Source: Todiramphus chloris collaris (Eukaryota; Chordata; Aves; Coraciiformes; Alcedinidae). From it: a DNA stretch of 64,000 bases. Below the pieces are notes generated by a model. It did no database searches. It saw only the letters and a list, made by a program, of their open reading frames with translations, and was not told the DNA's origin. Below are positions 37,930 through 48,620 of this stretch, one piece after another. Position numbers and translations under genes: made by a program. The stretch lies in contig JANVCC010000062.1 of NCBI GenBank assembly GCA_025345505.1, positions 14,052,809 to 14,116,808 on the forward strand. Reading direction: 5' to 3'. Within the stretch, counting starts at the first letter, position 1. Each line of letters begins with the position of its first letter.

Positions 37930-39345
37930 AAGCTCAAAATCTTCCACTAGGTGATTTTTTTCTTTTGGTCAGGATTTTTAGCTCCTTTTCAGTCTTTCCG
38001 AACTTCCTCCCATCTTGTCTGAGTACTTGATAAAGCATGATATCCAGAACTGCTAAGATACTAGGTTGAGATCTTATCAGTGTTGAGTAGAGCAGAAGGA
38101 TTACTTCACAAGTCACCATTTTTAATAACCTAGTAAGAAGTTTGCAGCTTTTACAACAGCTTAACACTGTTGATTCAGGTTTAGCTTGTGATTTACTGCA
38201 AGTCTAGAAGTCTAGACTTTTTTTTTTCCTTGCTACAGGACTGGTACTTGTTCCCTTTTTCTAACCATGCACTTGATTATTCTTGATTATACACACACAC
38301 TAATGCTGAGAACAGGGCATGTGTTCCTCAATTGTCAAGATCCTCTTGAACTGCAATACCATGAACCAGAGTGCTTATGTTCCTTCCCTAGTTGTTGTTA
38401 CCTGCAAATGTAATAAATGTACTTTCTGTTCCAGTCTCCAGATAAGGAATGAAAATACAAAATAGTACAGACTCAGATACATGTAGCAGCAAATGATAAG
38501 AGCCTTCCAATTCTAACAACAGCCACTTATAGCTTTAATAGGGATTTTTTTTTTTATAATCATTATTCACCCACTTGATAGTAGGCTCATGTAGTCCATG
38601 TTTCCTTACTTGCTTATAAATGTTGTATATAGCACTATGTCAAAAGCTTCAGACAGACTATATCATACATGTTCTTCTTATTTTACCTTCTTCACCAGGA
38701 AGTTCTTATTGCCTTGTTAATTATTTTGGCTTCAGACAATTAGATTTGTCAAATCTGTTTTGGCTGTTACACATTTCCTTGTTTTCTCCCAGGTATCTAC
38801 TAAATATTTGATTGTACGTTCTGGTATTTTTCCAAGACAGGACCTTACATTGATCTATCTGAGATTCCTTGGCAGCTCCTCCTCTTTCCTTTTCTAAAAC
38901 TGGCATCATGTTTATCTTTTTTCACTACTCTGGAACCTGACTTGACCTCTGTGAGTCTCCAAAAATGGCTAAGGACCTCGAGATTGTTCCAGTCAGTCTT
39001 TCAAGTTTCTGAGGCCCATCTGATTGAAGATCTAACTCCTCTAAGTACTCTCTAGCCTACTTTCCTCCTGTTCTAGCCTTGGATCTTGCTTTTTTTTTGT
39101 GGCAGACATAAACTCTGTTTGCCACATGATCCCAGCTGACCTTTTCAGTGAAGATTAAAGCAAAAAAAGCATTAAAGCACATTGGCCTCCCCTAGGTCAT
39201 CTATTAAGAGTTTCTCCCCTCTGTTGTATAGCAGACTAATACTCTCCTTGATCTTCCTCTGCCTAATAACGTACTAATAGTTTTTTATCCTCCATGTCCC
39301 TTGCTAAGTGTATCTCTACCACAGTTACTCTTATTTGATACTTTA
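37930..39345 (-). mobile_element. Fossil CR1/L3-type LINE, ORF2 reverse transcriptase region
   Basis: About 1.4 kb whose minus strand follows, in order, the ORF2 reverse-transcriptase part of an ancient CR1/L3-type LINE shared by reptiles and birds. Readable anchors are: domain A as GCT TTT GAC (Ala-Phe-Asp) at 38647-38639; a decayed catalytic box TTT GCA GGT AAC (Phe-Ala-Gly-Asn where Phe-Ala-Asp-Asp is expected) at 38408-38397, the spacing of about 78 codons matching the intact CR1 here (82); and family-typical reverse-complement strings such as ATGCACTTGATTATTC and GTTGAGTAGAGCAGAAGGAT on the plus strand. Many stops and indels remain; the two anchors are not in one frame. Edges are approximate. 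Confidence 0.75.
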
Positions 39346-40699
39346 TCAGCACATGAATCTTTTCTCCTCTGCTACATGTTCTACTTTCTCCATCACATTT
39401 TATTCTATGTGATTAAAAAACTCAAACACCAGTATTGGTACATAAAAGGAGATGTTCTTTTTGTCTGCACCAACATATGCACTTCTGCTGAAAAAATGTC
39501 ATGGTGTTATGAATTTTTCAGTATTAGCAGAAATAGAGGCGCTACATAAACAATGCTTTAACCATTTATTGATTGGTACTTAACAATATCTGACTTTGAT
39601 AAAATCACAAATAGATGACTGGAAACTCAGTGTTTTATTTAAACTCGATGTTGCACCATTGCCAATATTGGAGACTTGAGTTTGGGGATAAAAAATGGTG
39701 CTGACAAAAAGATTCACTGGAAATAAAATAATATCAAAACTAAACATATTTCAGCACTGAACTTTTGGCATGTTTCTCAGTACAGCCATTGAGATGTGGG
39801 TATAACAGAAACAGTTCCCCCAGGGCCTGGCAACAGTGAGGGCACCATCTGGGGTCTGTGGTCTCAGAAAGTGCAAGGAGAAGGGGAAGGAAAACTCAGG
39901 AAGGGGGGTTAGATGGAAATGTTATGGAGGCAGATGACTGCCATGGCAAGTGAGAATAAGAGAGAGGGAAAGAAGAAATAATTTGCTACCTTCAGGGCCT
40001 AAAAGAGCTCCTCGCATCTTTTGTCCTTCAAATGTGAAATTTATTACTGAAATGACAGAAATTATTTTTTTCTTCTCCAAAATATGTCAGAGAGAAAATA
40101 AGAGCAATTAAGCAAGAAAAGAAAAGAGAAAAGAAAAGAAAATTATCCTTTTAAAGCTTATGTAAATCTTTCAACTGAACTGTTTCTAGAATAAGGGTCC
40201 ACTCCTGACCCTTACTACAGTAAAAAAATTCATATGGACAGGGATTACTCAAATGAGTAAGAATCACAAATGTATTTCCGTATGCACTTACACACACAAA
40301 ATAAATCGATCCATTTTTCTGCATGTTTCATGGATGCAGTATGAAATAATGAAGAGAAGGCTTCAAAAGCGATCTTATTTCTTTTTATCTCAAGTTGGGA
40401 AGAAAACAAATTAATAATTTGCAAACCAACAAGAATTCAACCTTGAAATGCCTCTGGTCATCAATTGTTGCAAGAAAGGAAAAACAAAATGCAAAAGAAA
40501 CCCAAGGATTACATTTCAAAATCAAGAACAGAATAGCTTCTATACAGAAGAAATGTTTGCTTTATACTCTGCACAGATGCTGTACAAGCAAAATTTCCAC
40601 TATATTAATATAAACTGTCTGAAAAAATTCGACCCGATTTCATAAGACCAGCAAAACAAAACAAAGGGAAGCATGACGTTTATAGGCTTTTTCCTCTAG
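39346..40699. other. Unique DNA, no gene; (AAAAG)n tract
   Basis: No exon recognised. A degenerate (AAAAG)n purine tract lies at about 40115-40142. The plus-strand frame at 39301-39549 overlaps the edge of the fossil LINE and is not coding. Confidence 0.5.
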
Positions 40700-41420
40700 C
40701 ACAACCATGCAAGCTAAGCTGTGAAACTGTGATGGAAATATTAGAGCTGTTGTGCCTGAAAAAAAGCAGTGATCATTTCATTCTTCCTGTCTTTTAATGC
40801 TCCAGGGTTTTGGAGACGAATAGGAGCAATAAGTTCACTTTGCAGAATTAATGCTGTAATTCTTTATCATAAGAGCAGAGCATTACCTCAATCTGATTTT
40901 TCTACAAAATGGTTCAAAGTCTATTTTTAATGATGGCCCTAATTTGTTAACACCTTTTAAATTATTAATCCCCTTTATATTCAAGTAGTTATTGCATGTC
41001 ATAACAATGTATCTATGCAGGGAAATTTAATAGTATTTTCTGCATGTCAAGAAAAGGCTTGTTCTGCAAAATGCTATTAAAACTGATAATGAGCTAAATA
41101 TTTGCCATAGCAAACACTGAAATTACTATATCAATCAACTTTGGGTTCTCTTATTCAATAAACAAAATTTAACCTATTAACTTTGCCTAATTTTAGGCAG
41201 GAAAATGCTTGTTTTCAGGCATATCTTGCCCTTGACTTCATATCTTTATCATCTGATAACTACATTTTCCTGCCCAATTAAGCCATTGTTTTGAATCAGA
41301 TGTAGTAATATAAGCCTTTTATTCTGTCTTGAATGCAACTGTATTACTAGATCCTGAATGCGATTTTCTCTGAGCAAATTTAGGCTACATTTTAACACAC
41401 ACATATATCACAGGAAAATT
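40700..41420. other. Candidate conserved non-coding block
   Basis: Complex AT-rich sequence with many homeodomain-type cores, for example CCTAATTTGTTAACACC, TTAAATTATTAATCCCC and CCCAATTAAGCC, and almost no simple repeats. It lies directly beside the CpG-dense block at 41600-42110. The texture is that of vertebrate developmental enhancers, but conservation was not tested. Confidence 0.3.
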
Positions 41421-41599
41421 ATAAGCTCTGTTCCTGAAGACACCTTTTACATTACAGAAAAAAAAAAAAAAGGATCTATAAGAAAGTCAAAGGGTAAAAT
41501 AAAACCTTATACTGCAAATCTCTGAACTCTTCAGATTTCAGTATTTCCGCAGATTTGTTTATGTGGCAGGGTGTTTTAAGAAAATAACTCCAAAATTAC

Positions 41600-42110
41600 A
41601 AAACCCGCATGCAAGCATCACCGCTGACAGGCACACGAAGGGAAGCATCCGCTTTCGGGAGCATCTAAAGCATAAATCTGAATGCTGATTGAATACCTAA
41701 CACCCGATTCAGCAAAGAAAAAAAAAAAAAAAGAGGCAGGCTTCATCTCTGAAGAGCAGACATAAGCTGAAATGGTTTATTGCCTGAGATGAGAGCCGTG
41801 GCTGCTGGTGCCGTCCCTGCCGGAGAGGCTGCGCTCTCCCGCTGCCGGGCTGGGGGCACAGCGCAGCGCTGCGCGGCCAACGGGGAGCAACGCGCTCCCT
41901 CTAGAGGCAAAACCCAGCTCCTGGCACGGCTGCAAGCCCCCCATTCACCCCAGCCCCCTGCCCCGGGGTTCTGTTCAGCCCCAGATCGCCTCTTCCAAAC
42001 AAAACGACCGCAGACGGTCACGAAAGGGCTGTTAAAAATGCCAGCTTTGCATTGGTGTCTGGATGTAAAATCCTAGAAAGGAGCGTTCTTTAACAAGGGC
42101 ATCCTGCGTA
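41600..42110. promoter_or_regulatory. Isolated CpG-dense block (orphan CpG island)
   Basis: By hand count the core 41800-42030 holds about 20 CpG in 230 bases and is strongly GC-rich, while the flanks are AT-rich with almost no CpG. CpG is also raised at 41600-41690. Several short frames on both strands cross it (for example 41780-42076 plus), as expected from GC-rich sequence without stops; none has a domain. Vertebrate CpG islands usually mark promoters or poised distal enhancers. No coding first exon could be recognised, so this may be the start of a non-coding transcript or a distal element. Confidence 0.7.
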
Positions 42111-45100
42111 GCATTGCTGCCCTGGGTACACAAAGTGAAGAATAAGATTTTCTAACGCCTGCCTGGGGAAGGGGCACCTCTTGCTCATGCTCAGATCCAT
42201 CATGAAGCTCACCACCACTTCACAAAAACGTAGAATTGGAGTGAAAAGGCAAGGTCCCCTAGGTTTCAGGAAAAGAGGTGTATATACTAATTCATTAACC
42301 TGAGGTTCTTACTCGAAGACAATTTCTTAATATAAAATATTTTCAATTAAATGATGCAGAGCCACCCCTGAACAGAAATTATCTGTGCTGTAAATGTCAT
42401 TTAGGTTAAGAAAAGGCTACTTGTAAAGGCCCATGTTTGTGGGCATTGATCCTCAGCTTACAATGAAATGATTTCTTCTTTGCCCATATTTCGCATCCTG
42501 CTATACTTCACTGCTGCAAATAAAGCACCTGTGTGAAAGAATACGTTTCACTTAATTAGGGCCAAGTACAGTATGAAGCTGTTCTTCTTCTGTATAAATT
42601 ACACGAAGAGTTGACCCAATAGTAACAAAATTCCCCTCACAAATATACTGTCACATGTTACATCTCTTACATTTTGCTCTCCAAGACAGTACTCTGTTCC
42701 TTAACAATTTGCTACGAAAGATCTTATTTTTCATAATGATTAATAAACCCAATGATTTTCTGAAAGATATTACAGGTAAATACGTGTATACTGTGAAACT
42801 GTTTCATAGTTTTCTCTGGTTATTAAGATAGACACAATTTTCAGGTACAAGCTTGCAATCGTTCATGTATAAAACTGCACTTCTGGTAATCAAGGCTCAG
42901 TTTGTATAAGGAATTTGTGTGCAAAACCCATTAAATGATAACAGCAATTATCCTCACAGTGAGCGTAGAGAAGCCAGGAAATTCTGAATTACCTTAACGT
43001 TAAATTTAAAAGAATCTCAAATTTACAGCAAGATTGCTGCTGAAGGTTCAGAAACACCCTCAGTTTCCTTGTAGTGACATGCAATACATAAAAAATTACC
43101 ATTAGTGGCTGCAGTTTCAGTTAAAACTGATTTAAAACACACACTTTGTAGTTTCAAGTATTTCTGCTTACAATACTGCTAATATGACAGGAAAACAAGG
43201 AAGAAAGAGTGACTTTGCAACAGGGGAGTGTTGCTCACTTCTGTCTCACACTGTGCCAATACAGAGAACAACACCATCAGAGATACACCATGCAGAGACA
43301 GGCATCATCAGCCAGCTAAACCCAGCCCTTTGAGGTAGCTACTGAGACTGAGCTGCTGTGGCTTGATCTGTGATTGTTCCAAGGGCTAATTTTTTATTTT
43401 TTTTTTGTGATTATATTTGTTAATAGCGATTTGTTAATCTTAGCATATAAAAAGTTGGTTACTCACAAACTAGAGAAATAAAGTTGTGTCTAGCAAAGCA
43501 AACGTGAAAGAACCTGAAAAGTGTTAGGTATGTATGAGAACCAGGAAGATTACTGCATTGGCAATTGCCAAACATACATATACATATTTTTATATGTACA
43601 TAAAGTGCAGTCTGGATGTACAGCCTGCAGAGCTGCACCAAAAATCAGACAATGGAGACAACTTTGGAATAAGGAAAGAACTATGAAGAGTGAGCATTAA
43701 TTCAAACCCCAGATTTAATCTATTGGGGAAGGGGGACTAAATCATCCATTTTAAAATGAAAACTGTCATTTAAAAAGTTAAACAAAAAGTAAAGTTTCAG
43801 GTAACTCTTGCCGTGACCAAACACCAACTGCTAACACCTCAGAATAACACCTCAGAATAACAATCAAAATAACACTGAAGGAAGGAAATTGTTTTCATCT
43901 GTTTCCAGGAAGCTGTAGAGAACAGTACTTTAGTCTTCTAAGTAATGATTACTTCAGAAGCTCTTAAGCCCTTGTTTTATCCATGGAGACTGAGATTCTC
44001 AGGCACAGAGGAAAACTCAGTCTAGTCTAAATAAAATGCAACAGCCTCCTTAATATCTAAACCACAAAGTTCTGTGCACACAGAAATTACAAGGTCAGGG
44101 GAAAAAAATGCTTTCCCCTTAACTAAATGTGACAGTTTATGTTGGACATCAGCAGGTCCCACACAAGCATCCTTACAGACAAATACTTGAAAAAGTTTAC
44201 AGCTAGAGAGGCACTAAATTCTCACTGATTATGAGAACTAGAACACAAAGCTCAGATTGATGGAAATCAATAATGGACAACAGATCTCATTTGAAGTCTG
44301 ACAATAGGCTATGTTCATAGACAATTTTCTCCTTTCTTTCCATTAGGAACACCCCTCTCTCAAACACCCCGAAACACAGTGTCATCCCACAATATAAAAA
44401 CCAAACTAGTATGTGTCTCTGCAGTGCTTGGTGTACATGTAAATAGGGGAAGGAAACACTGTTTTTCTGCAGAGGTTCCATCTATCAATCCGGAGCATTC
44501 ACAGCAGTGCGATGACTGAAATTGGTAAAATAAAATCAAACACACCTCGATTTCACAGGGATTGAAAGAATGTATGGAAGACCAACCTGCCTGGCCATAA
44601 CTTCTTCCACAGGATACCCTTTCTGTTTAACTATGATGAAGCCATTTTCCTGAAGCAGTGTCTCCTTGAGCAGAATGCTTGTTGGATGTAGTTTGAGAGG
44701 CTTTTATTGATCATTTGATCTATTTGAAGATTGATGCTTTTTGTACTCTCTTCCCTTAGTTATAACTTCTGCAGAAGACAAATACAGCCTCAGACATTTT
44801 TTTTTTCCCCTGTGAATGAGTTCTGTGCAAACCTTAGCCTTGCCATCTTCAAACTTAGGTAGAAGCTTCTTTGTAGAAAGATCTCACTAACAGAGGCAGC
44901 TGTGGTTAAATCTCAGGATTGAAAGAGAAGTGACATTCAGAAAAGAATTTGACTTGAGAACCTGGAGATAAGGATCTACTGCAGGTCAGATGATTAGAAG
45001 GGGCTACAAGACCAGAAAAAAATTGCCTTAATTAAGTTGCCACGTAAAAAGGAAAATAAATAATTGATGAAAGGGGAATAAAAGCATTTGATAAGGGCTC

Positions 45101-45969
45101 AAAAGATGAGACATTTGTCTTGTAAATATTTTGATTGTTTAAAAAAGACTGGCAAAACAGGACTCAGTACAACTTTATGAGAATTGAGAGCTGTGAAGGC
45201 ACACAGCAGTACTGTAATTTTATTTATTTGAGGATACAGATTCAATTACTGAACTCTGAATCTGAAGAAAACACAGAGTCTGGTTTTTGAAGTATCAAAA
45301 CATACAGTCTAGAATGGATAAAGAGACTGATCAGATCTCACATCTGGGCTTCTAGAAGAAACATCCTCAATCATAAATAAGGATCTAAAGCATTTCATTT
45401 GAGTTCAGTTGCATCTCTAGTACGAGTTCATGTATAAGTGGATTAGCTCAATAAGATGAATCCAGAAATCTAGCTGCTTTCCTGCTTTAGAAACTTATGT
45501 AAGGAGAAAAGTCCTGTATTATGCAAGACATTTTAAATTCAAAAGCTTCCCAGCACTTAGTGAGACTATTTAAGAATAAGCAGCAACCCTTCCCTCTTCA
45601 GTGGTCTATTTCTTGCTGGTGAAGCCCATGTTCTTCCTGGATACTAATCTGGTGTGCTCTGCTGAGTGATATGGACTAATCCAATTGGACAATGTAACTG
45701 GAAAATAACTAAAAAGGAAACAGGATCCTTGCATCTTCCTCCTACCTCCTTCCATCAGTCATGCTCATTAGAAGGAACTACATTCCATCGTATCTAATAC
45801 TTAGGCAGGTTAATCCTTATAACCACTCTTTTCAGATATCACCATAAAATTTTCTGTTAAACCCAAGTATGTGTCAGATAATTCCTTTCTCCAAGGTTAC
45901 TGCAAAGATGAAAGGAATGAATTGAAGTTCTTAGTGGACAGAATAGATCCAGAGTTTGAATTACAGACA
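42111..45969. other. Unique DNA, no gene recognised
   Basis: AT-rich, no exon or RNA gene recognised. Includes a perfect 13-base tandem pair, AACACCTCAGAAT, at 43833-43845 and 43846-43858. Confidence 0.5.
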
Positions 45970-46195
45970 ACTTTAGACATAAAAGGAAAAACTTTCTATT
46001 TTTTTTCTTTTTCTGTGTCATTTTACCCTTTAGAACAGATTGCCCATGGATGCTGTGGAAGGTCCATTGCCAGGTATCTTTTAAGAACAGGCAAAATTTC
46101 CCTTAGAAATGACATAAATACAGTTGCTCCTACATTGAGGCTGGAGAAGATGGCTTCTCAAAGTTCCTTCCATTCCTATTTTTCTATGATTTTAT
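45970..46195 (+). mobile_element. Old CR1 3'-end fragment
   Basis: Follows the CR1 3' region in order: TTTAGACATAAAAGGAAAAA, then GAACAGATTGCCCATGGA and TGCTGTGGAAGGTCCATTG, AAGAACAGGC, and the terminal part CTTCCATTCCTATTTTTCTATGATT. It corresponds to the last codons of ORF2 plus the 3' UTR. Diverged, with a T-rich insertion near 45997-46015. The 123-codon plus-strand frame here (45871-46242) is only read-through of the repeat. Confidence 0.72.
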
Positions 46196-48129
46196 GTCTA
46201 TTGTCCTGGCTCATTAAATTCCACCATTCTGGAAGAGACTAGAGATGATGCTGCCAGGGTGATTTGGGTATCTTCAAATTAACCCCAGAGGCTTTGGCAC
46301 TGAGAAACAGAAGGACTGCCAACTGCTCTTCACATTTTCCCTAGCCTGCCTCTGATCCTTCTAACTGGCATCTAGTCAAAGTAAGACTGAACTTGTACAC
46401 CTCTGTGTTCAAATGAATCCAAGTCCCATAGTTTACAGAAACAAATGTTAGAATCAGGTTTTTTTTAAAAGCATATTGTACATGTGTGGTGGAATCTGAA
46501 TGTAGCTTTGATTGTCCTATCCAAGTATCTCTAAGTAAATAAGAACTCTGTCTCCATGCCTTGTATTCAACTTCTATGTCTCAGGTACTTGCATCTTCAT
46601 AAGCAATGAAGATTGCAGTTTTCTCCATCAGAAGATGATTCTTTCCTCTTTGCAGACTATTGAGGACAAATCTTTTTCCTAAGACTGCTCTTAACTTGTA
46701 TCAAAAGAAACCCCAGGAACATACACAAAGAGGGTTGCTGAAAGGTTCTTTCCAATATTGGGAAAATTAATGACAATTATACCCTTAAAATATTACAATA
46801 CAGCTGGAAAGAGGCAACAAACTAGCAGTTTGTTGTTAATTTGCTTACAATTTAAAGAGATGCAAAACGTGTGCTACTGTGTCAGCCTTATTGACTGTAC
46901 TCACCATTAACCATTCTTGCTCAGATATAGATAAGCAGTTAAATGGTGTGAGCCCCAAATAGCAGGCTAAGTTATTGCACATACTCAATATCTAACTCAA
47001 GTGTTCAAGGCTCAGCTAGGCAAGTAAACAGCACATTATACAATTATGTATGCAAGAAGTACTTCAGTAAACAGCATTTGAAGAAATGCCATACTGCAAA
47101 TGCCACAATATTATGACAATGAATAGCACACATGATGGTAGTCTCTTTCTGCAAATATCAGATGTCACAGTACACGATTTATCTGCATGGAAAAGATGGT
47201 TTCAGTCTTGCACTGTAAGCAATCTAAGTTCCTGAACTGATACTCTGTTCACTTTGGAATTGAAAGATGCCATGTGTTGCATTGGAACCTCCTTCCAGCA
47301 CTTCCAAAACGCTTACGCAGATGTCTTCTTCAGTCTAACCAAGGAGGGAGAGTAACAGTGTCCTGCTATTTTGGTTCTGTGGTGACAAAACTGGCACGAA
47401 GAGGGAATTATACCACGGTCTGCACAGTATTACTTTATGCCGCAGATTGTGCATAGTATTACCAACTCCAGATGGCTCAGGGAAAAAGGGATTTAACTAC
47501 AAAAAAAAGTTTCAAAAATCTAAATGTGGAACTTAAATGTAAGATTGTTATGATCAAAATGTAAGATCCTAGATCTGCACACAATGTACTATTGTGGAAC
47601 AAATTACATTTTAAGGTAACCCCTAAAAGTCATAGTAGGACTTAAAATGAAATAAAAATACTAAAAAAAACCAACCCCAAACAAAAGAAAAATCTACAAA
47701 ACTAAAAAGAAAAAGCATTTTTAAGTACTTTTAAAGGGTTAGAGCTACCTTAAAACATTCCAGAAAACAGAGAAGCCAATGAGATCTATTGATACAGAGA
47801 TGTATTGTTGCATGTATATAATGATGCGTATATATACATACATACATATTCTGTAGGTATAACCAAGCATCAGAGTTCAAAATGCCCTGGAAAATCCAGA
47901 CATCTGGATGCTAAAACCCTAGATCTCTTACTCAAATGGAAAAAAATACTCTGAGAATAAACAATAATTGCCTCTTCAATCAAAGGTTAAAATGGATTCA
48001 TTGCCAACTTCGTCCATTTGCCAATAGTTGACAGCTGTCAATATAGGGATTTGACTTCTTTATCCAACCATCACAAACACTACATTAGTATCTTCAGAGA
48101 AAGATCTTGACTGTGAGCTGCAGTTTCAC
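46196..48129. other. Unique DNA, no gene recognised
   Basis: No exon or RNA gene seen. A short TA/CATA microsatellite lies at 47827-47849 and an A/C-rich patch at about 47662-47700. Confidence 0.5.
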
Positions 48130-48620
48130 TGCCCCAACTCAATTACTGCATTCTTGAACTGCAATGTATTCATTTGTGGGCAGTGGGGCAGCCAGTGGGA
48201 GGGTATTGATTGGAGTATAATGTCATGTGTAGCAGCGAGTAAGATGAAAAGTGTTTTCTGCTTAATGGGTTGGTATTAAGTAGGTGGGAATGGCTTCTAA
48301 TTAGCCAACAATTGCTGTGTTTCTCAGTTTCCCTCCTTTCCCTCCTCCTGTCGGTCACCAGCTGCCAATCTCTCTCTCCTTTTCCCTTTTTGTGTGGAGT
48401 TCATTGCTCACTGCAGTGAAAGCCTTTGTTTAAAAAAAGAGGGCTCCCAGGGTCTCATCTGCCAGGGTACAGCTTGCTGCCTGCGATGAGTAGCAACTGT
48501 CAGTTTATTTTATCTCAACCTTTTCATCATTCTGCTGAAACTGGTCGAGTGAAACCACCTGAGAGACCTGAGGATTCAGTACCTACAAGTCATTAGCCAG
48601 GACTGCTCAGTCTCTCCCCA
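48130..48620. other. Candidate conserved non-coding block
   Basis: Non-repetitive stretch with clustered homeodomain-type cores and E-box-like sites: CTTAATGGGTTGG, CTTCTAATTAGCC, AACAATTGCTG and CACCAGCTGCC. It contains a pyrimidine-rich tract at 48330-48395. It has the look of a vertebrate enhancer. Evidence is composition and motif density only. Confidence 0.3.

Noticed and set aside
41743-42076. Overlapping frames of 75-98 codons on both strands
   Set aside because: They coincide with the CpG-dense block, where stop codons are rare. No domain and no splice-bounded exon.
45871-46242. 123-codon plus-strand frame
   Set aside because: It reads through the CR1 3' fragment in this interval and does not match a host protein.
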